Shown here piece by piece: positions 27,000 through 35,997 of a stretch of 40,587 nucleotides of DNA. Source of the DNA: Pseudomonas sp. S37 (GTDB lineage: Bacteria; Pseudomonadota; Gammaproteobacteria; Pseudomonadales; Pseudomonadaceae); contig NZ_JACVZC010000051.1 in assembly GCF_016658545.1 (NCBI RefSeq), positions 1 through 40,587 of the forward strand. Reading direction: 5' to 3'. Position numbers and translations under genes: made by a program. Each line of letters begins with the position of its first letter. Position 1 is the stretch's first letter. The notes beneath the pieces are model-generated. The model made no database searches. It was not told the origin of the DNA and saw nothing but the letters and a program-made list of their open reading frames with translations.

Positions 27000-28733
27000 A
27001 TGGCGACTGATGAACACACGCTACACAACTTTGACCTGGTTGTGCTGGGCAGTGGCGCGGGTGGTTTTGCCGCTGCCGCCACGGCGGCCCGCCGCGGGCT
27101 GAAAGTGCTGGTGGTGGAAAAGGCCCGTCATTTTGGCGGCACCTCGGCGATCTCCGGCGGTGCGGTGTGGCTGTATGGCACCGACCAAGCCCGCGCCGCC
27201 GGGGCCAAAGACTCCCCCGAGGCCATGCGTACCTACCTCAAGCACGTCATCGGCGACGGCTACGACCCCGCCTTGGCCGATGCCTTTATCGAACAAGGCC
27301 ATCAAGCCCTGCGTTGGTTGGAGCAGAACACCGAACTGCGCTATGCCCTGCGCCCGCACTCGCCGGACTACTACCCGGACGCCCCCGGCGCTACCCAGTT
27401 TGGCCGGGCCCTGGAAATGGTCGAATACGACGGCAAGCACCTCGGCGCGCGCTTCAAGGACCTGCAGATGCCACCGCCCGGCATGCTGCTGTTCGGCGGC
27501 ATGATGGTCAACCGCGTGGACATCCAGCATTTCCTCAGCATTCGCCAATCGCCCAGGTCCCTGTGGCATTGCCTGAAACTGATGGCGCGCTATGCGCGCG
27601 ACCGCCTGCAGCACCCGCGTGGCACCCGGCTGACCACCGGCAACGCCTTGATCGCGCGCCTGGCCAGCAGCGCCTTCGCCCACGGCACCCAGTTGTGGTT
27701 GCGCAGCGAGGCCGTGGAACTGATCGTCGAACGCGGCGTGGTCACCGGCGTGATCGTGCAACGCGAGGGCCGCCGCGAGCGGGTAATGGCCCGCGGCGGC
27801 GTGGTGTGCGCCATGGGTGGGTTCGCTGCAGGCGCTCTGGCCGCAGACTACCGCCCGGGCCAGGGGGCGCCGCACCTGAGCATGTCACCTGCCGGCAACG
27901 ACGGCGCCGCCCTGCGCCTTGGCGAGGCCGTTGCCGCCGCGGCGGGCGAAGGCCTGGCAGCCAACTTTTTCTGGGCACCGGTTTCCGAACTGCGCCATGC
28001 CAGTGGCCAGCGCGAGCGCTTTCCGCACCTGGTTACCGACCGCGCCAAACCGGGTGTCATTGCTGTAGACCCAGCCGGGCGGCGCTTCGTCAACGAGTCC
28101 GACTCGTACCACCATTTCGTGCAAACCATGTTTGCCAAGGGCATTGCCACCTGTTGGCTGGTCTGCGATGCCGAGGCGATGAACCGTTACGGCCTGGGCC
28201 TTGCGCGACCCAAGCCAGTGAACAACCAGGCGTTGATCGATGCCGGTTACCTGCACCGGGCCGCTACCGTTCAGGCTCTGGCCCAGGTCATCGGTGCCGA
28301 CCCACAGGTATTGGCGCAAACCCTCGAGCAGTTCAACGCCGATGCCCGCAGCGGCACCGACCGCGCGTTTGGCAAAGGCGGCAACAGCTACAACCGCTAC
28401 ATGGGCGACCCGCAGCACACGCCCAACCCCTGCCTGGCGCCGCTGGCCAGCGGGCCGTTCTACGCCATCCGCATCCATACCGGCGACCTGGGTTCGGCCC
28501 GTGGCCTGGTGACCAACGCCGAGGCCAACGTGCTTGACCGTAGCGGCCAGCCCATCGCCGGCTTGTACGCGGTCGGCAACGACATGAATTCACTGATGAA
28601 GGGTACCTACCCCGGTCCCGGCATCACCCTGGGCCCTGCCCTCACCTTTGGCTGGCTCGCTGCCAACCACATCACCGCGCGCCTGCAGGCGCCGGCCACC
28701 CACATGGAGACCCCGGCATGTACTACGAACTGA
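27000..28733 (+). CDS. FAD-dependent dehydrogenase, KstD/fumarate-reductase superfamily (1)
   Basis: 577 residues, starting 4 bp after the AroE-like stop. FAD_binding_2 domain (PF00890): DLVVLGSGAGGFAAAATAAR, then LVVEKARHFGGTSAISGGAV. The C-terminal FAD segment GLYAVGNDMNSLMKGTYPGP continues into GITLGPALTFGWLA, the TYPGxG pattern seen in 3-ketosteroid delta-1-dehydrogenases. This suggests dehydrogenation of a ring ketone or a related alpha,beta position, not respiratory fumarate reduction: no heme or FMN domain and no signal peptide are seen. The 3' end overlaps the NIPSNAP gene by 16 nt. A paralogue lies two genes downstream. Confidence 0.88.
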   Translation: MATDEHTLHNFDLVVLGSGAGGFAAAATAARRGLKVLVVEKARHFGGTSAISGGAVWLYGTDQARAAGAKDSPEAMRTYLKHVIGDGYDPALADAFIEQGHQALRWLEQNTELRYALRPHSPDYYPDAPGATQFGRALEMVEYDGKHLGARFKDLQMPPPGMLLFGGMMVNRVDIQHFLSIRQSPRSLWHCLKLMARYARDRLQHPRGTRLTTGNALIARLASSAFAHGTQLWLRSEAVELIVERGVVTGVIVQREGRRERVMARGGVVCAMGGFAAGALAADYRPGQGAPHLSMSPAGNDGAALRLGEAVAAAAGEGLAANFFWAPVSELRHASGQRERFPHLVTDRAKPGVIAVDPAGRRFVNESDSYHHFVQTMFAKGIATCWLVCDAEAMNRYGLGLARPKPVNNQALIDAGYLHRAATVQALAQVIGADPQVLAQTLEQFNADARSGTDRAFGKGGNSYNRYMGDPQHTPNPCLAPLASGPFYAIRIHTGDLGSARGLVTNAEANVLDRSGQPIAGLYAVGNDMNSLMKGTYPGPGITLGPALTFGWLAANHITARLQAPATHMETPACTTN

Positions 28734-29038
28734 GAACCTACACCCTCGACCCACTGAAAATGGCTGACTGGCTGGCCCTGTACCAGAGCCACGCACTGGA
28801 GGTGCAAAGCGAACACCTGGGCAACCTGGTGGGCTTTTTCACCAGCGAGTTCGGCGACGTCAACCAGGTGGTGCACATCTGGGGCTATGCCAGCCTCGAC
28901 GAGCGCATCGCACGCCGTGCAGCCATGGCGGCCGACCCGCGCTGGGCGGAATTCTCGCGGCGCAACCGCGACTTGGGGGCGGTCGTGCGCCTGCAATCCC
29001 GGCTGCTGCGGCCGACCGGTTTTTCGCCGCTGCAGTAA
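28718..29038 (+). CDS. NIPSNAP family protein
   Basis: 106 residues. The start MYYELRTYTLDPLKMADWLA and the middle VHIWGYASLDERIARRAAMA match the NIPSNAP ferredoxin-like fold (ELRxYTL...hxWxYxSLxxR). The family has no firm enzymatic role in bacteria, but small proteins of this kind often sit in catabolic operons. The start overlaps the end of the upstream flavoprotein gene by 16 nt, and a second flavoprotein follows 41 bp later, so it is embedded in the operon. Confidence 0.88.
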   Translation: MYYELRTYTLDPLKMADWLALYQSHALEVQSEHLGNLVGFFTSEFGDVNQVVHIWGYASLDERIARRAAMAADPRWAEFSRRNRDLGAVVRLQSRLLRPTGFSPLQ

Positions 29039-29079
29039 GCCTTGCTTCCCCTCTCCTAACGCCCTGATGGAACACCTCC

Positions 29080-30753
29080 ATGCAACCCCTCGAATGTGAC
29101 GTACTCGTCATCGGCTCCGGCGCCTCCGGCCTGGCGGCCGCCGTTACCGCCGCACATCACGGCCTGCACGTGATCGTTGCAGAAAAAGCCAGCCAGCTGG
29201 GCGGCACCAGCGCCTGGTCGGGGGGCTGGCTGTGGATACCGCGCAACCCGCTGGCCATCGCCGAAGGCATCGTCGAAGCCGACGATGCCCCCGAGCGTTA
29301 CCTGCGTGCGCAAACCCACACCCGCGCACTGGACCCGCGCCAACAGGCGTTCCTGCGTCATGGCCCGGAAATGGTGGCGTTTTTCCAACAGCACACGGCC
29401 GTGCAGTTCCAGAGCGGTAGCCGTATGCCCGACATGCGTGAGGGAGACGGCAGCGCACACGGTGGCCGGTCACTTTGCGCCCTGCCCTACGACGGGCGCT
29501 TGCTCGGCCCTTGGCTGCACAAGCTGCGCCCACCGCTGGACATCGTCAGCCTGGCCGGCATGGGCATCGCCGGTGGCGCCGACATGGCCGCGTTCTTCAA
29601 CGCCACCCGCTCGCCCAAGGCGGCGCAGCATGTCGGCAAGCGCCTGCTGCGCCATGGCCGCGACCTGCTGCTGCACCGTCGCGGCCAGCAGTTGGTCAAT
29701 GGCAACGCGCTGGTGGCACGCCTGCTGCGCAGTGCGCTCGATCTTGGTGTGACCTTGCTGACCGACAAACCAGCCACTCACCTGCTGGCTGAAGGGCGTG
29801 TCAATGGCGCGCAGTTTGCCGACGGCCAGGTGATCCATGCGCGCCGAGGCGTGGTGCTGGCTTGCGGCGGCTTCCCGCATGACCGCCAGCGCATCGCGCA
29901 ACTGATGCCGCATGCGCCGGGGGGGGACCAGCATTACTCGGCTGCCCCCAGGGAAAACAGCGGTGACGGCCTGCGCCTGGGCGAACAGGCCGGCGGCCTG
30001 GTTGCTACGACTGCCGCCCATGCTGGCGCCTGGGCGCCGGTATCGCAGGTGCCACGCCGCGATGGTAGTGTCGGCCACTTTCCGCACTTGATCGACCGCG
30101 CCAAGCCCGGCTTTATTGCGGTACGTAGTGATGGTCGACGCTTCGTCAACGAAGCCGATTGCTATCACGATTTCATGAATGCGCTGTTTGCCACCACGCC
30201 GCCGGGTGAGCCGCCGCAAGCGTGGCTGATCTGCGACCATGTCGCGCAACGTCGCTATGGCATCGGCTGGGCCAAGCCCTTTCCCTTCCCGGCGCGCTTT
30301 TATCAACGCTGCGGCTATCTGCAGGTTGGCGCCAGCCTGGCGCAACTGGCGCAGCGTTGCGGAGTTGATGCTGCGCAGTTGCAACGCACGGTGGACGGCT
30401 TCAACCAACAGGCGAGACAGGGTGAAGACCCCGACTTCCAGCGTGGCGCATCGGCTTACAACCGGGCGCAGGGCGACCCGATGCAGGCGCCCAATCCATC
30501 ATTGCGGCCACTGCTGAACGGGCCGTTTTACGCGGTCAAGCTGTTGCCCGGCAGCCTGGGTACCTTTGCCGGCCTGGCAACAGACCCTACGGCCCGCGTG
30601 CTGGACCACGCGGCGCAGCCGATTCCCGGGCTGTATGCGGTGGGCAACGACATGCACAGCGTGATGGGCGGGCACTATCCGAGTGGTGGTATTACCTTGG
30701 GGCCGGGGATGACATTCGGGTACCTGGCTGGCAGGGCGTTGAGTGGGTTGTAG
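29080..30753 (+). CDS. FAD-dependent dehydrogenase, KstD/fumarate-reductase superfamily (2)
   Basis: 557 residues. A paralogue of the gene at 27000: DVLVIGSGASGLAAAVTAAH, VAEKASQLGGTSAWSGGWLW, HFPHLIDRAKPGFIAVRSDG and GLYAVGNDMHSVMGGHYPSG followed by GITLGPGMTFGYLAG. It differs in the terminal motif (YPSGG instead of YPGPG) and in the mid-region, so the two probably act on different substrates or successive steps. Last gene of the IclR-divergent operon. It ends only 10 bp from the end of the convergent tssM fragment. Confidence 0.88.
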   Translation: MQPLECDVLVIGSGASGLAAAVTAAHHGLHVIVAEKASQLGGTSAWSGGWLWIPRNPLAIAEGIVEADDAPERYLRAQTHTRALDPRQQAFLRHGPEMVAFFQQHTAVQFQSGSRMPDMREGDGSAHGGRSLCALPYDGRLLGPWLHKLRPPLDIVSLAGMGIAGGADMAAFFNATRSPKAAQHVGKRLLRHGRDLLLHRRGQQLVNGNALVARLLRSALDLGVTLLTDKPATHLLAEGRVNGAQFADGQVIHARRGVVLACGGFPHDRQRIAQLMPHAPGGDQHYSAAPRENSGDGLRLGEQAGGLVATTAAHAGAWAPVSQVPRRDGSVGHFPHLIDRAKPGFIAVRSDGRRFVNEADCYHDFMNALFATTPPGEPPQAWLICDHVAQRRYGIGWAKPFPFPARFYQRCGYLQVGASLAQLAQRCGVDAAQLQRTVDGFNQQARQGEDPDFQRGASAYNRAQGDPMQAPNPSLRPLLNGPFYAVKLLPGSLGTFAGLATDPTARVLDHAAQPIPGLYAVGNDMHSVMGGHYPSGGITLGPGMTFGYLAGRALSGL

Positions 30754-30763
30754 GCTGCATGTT

Positions 30764-32452
30764 TCATAACGACTGTTCATCCGATAGCACCACCTGCATG
30801 CCATTGACTGGCTGTTGCAACAAGCCTCGCGGCAAGCGGAAGTCTTTGAAGGGTTGCTGGGTAATGGGATTGAAGGCCTTTTCTGCATTCAGCCGATAGC
30901 GCATCACACCATCGCCGGCCCTGAAGCTCAGGTCCACACTGGTCGCTGTGCGGCCATTGAGCGAGCCACGGCTGAGCAAGCGGAACATCGACCACGGGCC
31001 CCGGTACTCCAGGCTGCTGCTGTTGCCGTTCTGCCTCAGCAGCGTCAGGTTGCTACGCACGTGCTGCCCCAGCGTGTTGGGCCAGACAATGCCAATGATC
31101 TGCCTCGGGCCGTGGGTGTACGAAATCAACTGGCCGTCGAGGTCCAGCAGGCTGGTACGTTGATTGGCGCTCAGCCCCAAGGGTTCGATGCTGAACTGCA
31201 CGCTGAGGTTACCGCGCTGATCAAAGAAGGTTTCACGGATGCGGTCTGCCAGTTCCAGCTGCTCGATCACATCGCTGCGGATCAGCGACTGCCCTTTCTG
31301 ACCGGCCTGCAGCGCTTCGAGGTTGTCCTTCAGGAAGACCTTAAGGTACTGGTCGTGAAACTGCTGTAGTCGGCCCTTTGGTCCGAAGAACGCCTCAAAG
31401 TCGTCCAGAGACGCATCAGGTGCTCTCACCACAAAGGGATAACGACCTGCCAGACGCTGCTGGAAGTAACTGTAAACTTCAGCATCCCAGCGACGCTCCA
31501 GTTCGCGCAGGGCTTCGACGTTCATTACTTTTGCCGTTTGATCGGCCACTTTCCTGACGTGGTGGTTGATCGGCTCTGGCAAGCCGTTGGCCACCCGCTG
31601 CAAAGTGCCAATTGGATCCTGGCCCGTCATCGAGAAACGTTGATGCACAGCCTGGAGTGCCGCTTTGCCTCTGTCCGGGCTGTCCTGCACCGCCTTGGCG
31701 TAATCATGAACAGCGGCGATGGCGCCAAGGGTTTCATCGTAGTAGCTGGGCTTCTCCCCGGTTGCCCGCAGCATGGCGCTCAGCCCTGCAAAGGCACGCT
31801 GAATGGCCCACGCCTGTTGTTGCTCGGGCTTATCGGTTGTCGGTCGCAGCACTTCAGACGCCTCGGGGGCATCAACATCCACAGCAGATGACAGCGAAGT
31901 GTTTTCCTTCACGGTATCCAGCAGCCGATGCAAGGGGGCCGCAGGCCCGGTGAACTGCTGCAGGACCGCAACGCCATGATCAAGATCGCGGAAATCCGCC
32001 ACCGAAAAAGCATTCAGGGCACGCCGCCAACTGTCGATGAAATCGGCGCTGTACAAATTACGCAACCGTTCGCTCAGCGCCACGCGGTCGGCATCCGAGT
32101 AATCCAGCTGGCCGCGCTCTCCCAACGCCCACTCATCAACCATCGCCAGTTCGGCGAACCGCTGGCTATGGGGTTCGAAGTACTCCTTGAAGCCCTTGGC
32201 CGTAAGCATTGGCGCCAACAATACGCCTTCAACCTGCCTGGCACCGGCAGATGATTGATACACCACATCGAAGGCCGGCCCGACCTGATGACGCAGGTCC
32301 AGGCCTGTATGCAACTGCTTTGCGGCCTGCTGTTTGAGGCTCGCATAAACCCGTTCTGGCAGCGGTAGCTTGCGCAAAATCTGCTGCACTTCAGCGATAC
32401 GCTGGTTGTACTGTGGCAGTTCGGTGTCGGCATACGCCAACCGAACATCCAA
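30764..32452 (-). pseudogene. tssM: C-terminal fragment of T6SS membrane protein TssM (IcmF)
   Basis: 562 codons, about half the size of TssM (usually about 1100-1200). The piece covers the ImcF-related helical region (LRNLYSADFIDSWRRALNAF, LRELERRWDAEVYSYFQQRL, GRYPFVVRAPDASLDDFEAF) and the C-terminal beta domain (TYTHG-like SYTHGPRQIIGIVWPN, GPWSMFRLLSRGSLNGR). TssM spans the inner membrane and contacts TssJ. The N-terminal membrane helices and the GTPase-like domain are missing. Sequence upstream of 32438 belongs to the DUF6708-like copy, so the ATG at 32452 is accidental. No other tss gene is in the window. Not expected to be functional. Confidence 0.85.
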
Positions 32453-32826
32453 AAAAATTTACTACCAACGATTGAGCAAATTATTCGTTTTTGACTGGAA
32501 CAATACCGGTGGAGGCATCTTCAAACGTACTGAATTCGGAGGTTCATCCTTCAGCACCAGTTACGCCCTCGCCTTCGCCCCGCGCCGAGCTGACGGCACC
32601 CTCCACCAGAAAGACTGCCTGTGGGTCGACAGCAACGAACCCACCGAGCCCGGCGTCAAACACGTTGCCGAAGTCTGGGAGTACCTCCGCCATTTCATGG
32701 ATCACGGCCCGGACAAACTCCCACCGCCCGGCGAACCCAACTGGTGGCACCGGCCTCTGCATGCCATCTGCCTGACCCCGGCAGAAGCCTGGCACCACTA
32801 CGCCCCCTGGCGCACCGGCGAGCCGG
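32438..32826 (+). pseudogene. DUF6708-like membrane protein, copy 1, middle part only
   Basis: Nearly identical to codons of about 108 to 237 of the intact copy at 36962, from caaccgaacatccaaaaaaa onward; protein words are KIYYQRLSK, FVFDWNNTGGGIFKRTEFGG and HFMDHGPDKLPPPGEPNWWH. The N-terminal 107 or so residues, with two membrane helices, are absent because the sequence joins tssM at 32438. The C-terminal part lies on the opposite strand at 33265-33456 because of the local inversion. No start codon or ribosome site is left, so it is not expressed as a full protein. Confidence 0.85.
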
Positions 32827-33268
32827 TGATGCGGGCGGTCATGGCGTTGGTCCACAGGTGCGGGCTGTAGCCGATCCACACTTCACTGGCGGTATCGGGG
32901 CAGGTGTCGGCCCACACCCAACCCATGGTGCCGCTGGACAGGTAACGGTCCCGCAGGTGGTAGTCCTCCAGCCCGCGGTAGAGCAACTCTTTATAACGGC
33001 CCGCGCCGACGTATTCGTGAATGACCAGCCGTTCGCCCAGCGCGCCTTTCATGAACACATAGACATAGCCCAGGCGCAGCGCGCGCAGGGTGTAGGCGGA
33101 ATGTTGCAGCGCCCCGAAGCGCTGTTCGAGGTTGAAACCTGAATCGGCATAGCGGCAGGCGGGCATGTCGCCGGTGCGCGGCACGATGGCGTAGCGCACT
33201 GGCAAGATGGGGATGCGTGCGCTGCAGGCGGGGCCGGAGGTGGCGCTGCTGACGGGGGCATCTGTCAT
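32816..33268 (-). pseudogene. N-terminal part of VasX/BTH_I2691-type T6SS effector, inverted
   Basis: About 151 residues of effector sequence from the ATG at 33268. The segment ARIPILPVRYAIVPRTGD, then SAYTLRALRLGYVYVFMKGA and MGWVWADTCPDTASEVWIGY, matches the VasX N-terminal domain that directs pore-forming effectors to T6SS. After ...TARITGSP the frame runs into antisense DUF6708 sequence (VRQGA, stop). The rest of the effector continues on the plus strand at 33449 with GSPALRKRHMRQLDMAELIA. Joining TARITGSP to ALRKRHM restores one open frame, so this is a split gene, not an unrelated small protein. Confidence 0.85.
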
Positions 33269-33456
33269 GGCCGCTTCCTTTTGACTGTACCTGCTGGTGC
33301 TTCCTCAAACGCTTCCGGGGGAGGTGGAGCTGCGCGGACATTGAAGAGCTTGCAGACGAAGTACCAGGCGATGGCGACCGTGATGTTGTAGGGAAACAGC
33401 ACGGCCCAGAACGGCAGCTGCCAGTTCTTCTTGCCCTGCATTTCACCCGGTTCGCC
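32817..33456. repeat. Inverted segment bounded by a 13-14 bp inverted repeat
   Basis: The left arm ggcgagccggtga (32817-32829) and the right arm tcacccggttcgcc (33443-33456) are inverted copies differing by one substitution and one extra base. The 613 bp between them carry, on the minus strand, the C-terminus of DUF6708-like copy 1 followed by the effector N-terminus. Reversing the segment rebuilds the surviving DUF6708-like frame (...RTGEPGEMQGKKNW...) and the effector frame (...ITGSPALRKRH...) without a gap. No invertase gene or dif-like site is seen in the window. It may be real (rare recombination or phase switching) or an assembly error. Confidence 0.85.
33265..33456 (-). pseudogene. DUF6708-like membrane protein, copy 1, C-terminal part (inverted)
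   Basis: Encodes GEPGEMQGKKNWQLPFWAVL, a membrane segment (FPYNITVAIAWYFVCKLFNV), and the basic tail ending TVKRKRP. It aligns with the ends of the copies at 35998 and 36962. Its TGA overlaps the ATG of the effector N-terminus (33265-33268) as ATGA, the same coupling seen between copy 3 and the PAAR gene. In un-inverted order it continues the plus-strand fragment that ends near 32826. Confidence 0.85.
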
Positions 33457-35995
33457 CGCCCTGCGCAAGCGGCACATGCGCCAGCTCGACATGGCCGAGC
33501 TGATCGCCGGCAACCAGGCCCCCTCAACCCAGGCCCATGTGCTGCCGGTCAGTGCCCTGCAAACCTGGGTCGAAGACTACAAACCCACCGACCGGCGCAT
33601 GCCCCTGACCTGGAGCAGCGACCCGATCCACGAAACCTTGCCCATCGGCAACCTCGTCGCCGTCAGCCGCCACTACCCCTACACCCAGCCGAAGGTACCG
33701 GTCGTGGTGGCGCTCGCCGACGCCGAGGGCATGGCCCTGGACCTGAGCCTGACGGTGTCGGCTTACCAGCATCAACTGCGCGACCTGATACCCGCCGAGC
33801 AGCTGGAACACCTGAAGCCCGCACAACCGCCTGAACAGGAACGCGTGCCGGCGTGCTTCAAGCTGGACGCCGAACAGCTGAGCGTGCAAAGCCGCGACTT
33901 CCACCATCGCAACCTGGTGGCCATGCTGCTGAACAAGACCCTGGAAAGCCTGTACCCGGCCGATGCGCCTGCCGTGGAGCTGGCCGAGTTCCGGCTCGGC
34001 ATCGAGCGCCGCGGCCCCGCCCTGTCGCCGTCCGAGTCACGCTTCCAGGCCCTCACCCACGAAGACTACTCCCCCCACGGCGCGCGCCTGGCACAGCGCC
34101 TGGACCTCGCCAAGTACCAGCGTTTCAACAGTGAACGCGATGTACTGGAACGGCGGATCATCGCGTTGCGCAACCAGGCCCTGCAAGCCAGCAACGACCA
34201 TGACGCCTGGCTCGGGACCGCCGAACCCCAGCATGTCGATAACTACTACAGCCTCGCGGCGGCGCTGTCCTGTTACGACCGAAACGAAATTGCTTCGGCT
34301 CGCGGGCTGGAGATCTCACTGGCACTGCTGATTCAGCCGATGGGCCAGCCGACGCCCGGCACCGAAGAACAGGATCAGCGGTTCAAGCGCCTCGAACAGT
34401 GGCTGGATCAGCACGACAGCCCGCTGTACACCGCCCTGGCGCCGTTCAACCCGTTCAAGGACAAGGCCGATGCGATCGGCAGCCTGTTCGGCGCCAGCGA
34501 CAACGTGATCGAAGGGTTGGCCGGCCGCTTTCCGGCCATGGCCGGCATTACCGACCTCACCGCCCAGACAGTAAACACCGTGGTGCTCAAGCGCCTGCGC
34601 GGGCAGACGAGGTGGGATGCCAGTCATGGCCTGCGTCAGCAGGTGTTGCTGGCCGCGCGTGAGGGCAATGCCGAGAAAGCCCTCGGGTTGCTGGCCGCGC
34701 GCTACCGCATCACCGGCCAGGCCATCGCGGAGAACCCCTTCAGCGAGGAGGTACACAAGTACTTGAAGAGCGGCATGGCGCAGGTTGAGGAGATGAAGCA
34801 AATCCGCCTTTCCGGTAGCCGGACAGTGTCGATCGAACTGACCACTACCGCACGGGTGAAACCCAACTTCCTCGGGTTGCTTACCACGGGGGTAGGTGGT
34901 GGTCTGAACGCGGGCATGCTGTGGTTCAACGTGATCTCGCTCAAGGCGGCTTACAACAGCCTGCAGAAGAGCGATGCACCGGAATACACGATGGGGTTTG
35001 CTTCATCGATTTTTGGGGTGATTGGTGCAGCATCGGCAACACTGGTAAGCGTCCGCGCAACGCAAAAATCCGTGGTGCTGAGGTTGAGTTCAACAGCGCC
35101 GGGGATGGCCTTTGGCAATGGGGTTGTCAAGTTCTTGAGCAGTAATCTTTACGCGCGATTAGCAGGATATCCGGCAATTGCATTTAGCCTATTTTCAGAT
35201 TTCGTCAAATCGTGGCGCCAGAGCGAGAGCGGAAACCAAGCTGCCGCCTTATACACGGTGACGGGCGGCCTTACCATGGCTGTTGGTTCTGCTGTCGTCC
35301 TTGAGGCTGGACTTGCAGTTGCAGGCGCAACCTCGCTAGTGCCCTTTGCCGGATGGGCTGCAGCAGCACTTGTTCTTGTAGGGGTCGCAATCATTGCAGG
35401 CGGACTCTACCTACATGCAAAAGCCCATGAACACCTGCACAGCCCAATTGAGCTCTGGGCAGCACGCAGCATCTTTGGCAATCGCAATAACGATGGCGAG
35501 ATCCACCCAGGTATCACCTTGGATCATGAAAAAAAGCTACCGCTATTCCCTTCGCTGCACGCGGAAATCAAAGCTTGGCACAACGAGTATTACGGGCCAA
35601 AGCTGCTATCAGCCGAACAGGCCCTCACACTTGGCGTAGCTAAAGCCGATACCCGATGGCATCAGAATAATCACTGGGCTCCGCCAAACTGGACAGCCAT
35701 CACCCACAACGAAGTAGCAACGTCCCGACCAACCGTTGAGTTCACGGTACTTCTACCAGGGTTTGTAATTGGAGCAAGTCAGTGGTCTGGAAGTTTGAGC
35801 ACCTTCCGTGATGACCAAGGACTGGATGTATTCCCCATCGCTCCAACCGGAAAAATGGTGGGTGCCGGATTAGTTCTGCACTTCGAGAACACGCTATCCC
35901 ACCAAAACCATGTCTCACTACATCTAGCCTACAGTGCCAACCAAGGGCTAGAAGAAGACAATGAAATCCACTCATTTTTTCGTCTTGAGCGTTGA
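33449..35995 (+). pseudogene. VasX/BTH_I2691-type T6SS pore-forming effector, body and C-terminus
   Basis: About 845 residues after GSP, in a frame that can start only at TTG 33431 or ATG 33476. With the inverted N-terminus the whole effector would be about 996 residues, in line with VasX-like proteins. The middle (for example LPVSALQTWVEDYKPTDRRM, IETLPIG-like HETLPIGNLVAVSRHYPYT) is the conserved family body. The C-terminal third has several long hydrophobic stretches (FLGLLTTGVGGGLNAGMLWF, SIFGVIGAASATLVSV, LVPFAGWAAAALVLVGVAII), as expected for a colicin-like pore former acting on the inner membrane of target cells. Base composition turns AT-rich after about 35000, suggesting the toxic end was exchanged. 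Whether any product is made in this orientation is unclear. Confidence 0.85.
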
Positions 35996-35997
35996 TT

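Noticed and set aside
32798..33268. Independent small T6SS protein of 156 residues
   Set aside because: Residues 1-151 are a VasX-type N-terminal domain and the last five are antisense DUF6708-like sequence. It is a piece of the split effector.
33265..33513. Independent 82-residue membrane protein on the minus strand
   Set aside because: From GEPGEMQ on it matches the C-terminus of the DUF6708-like copies. The first 20 residues are antisense effector sequence.
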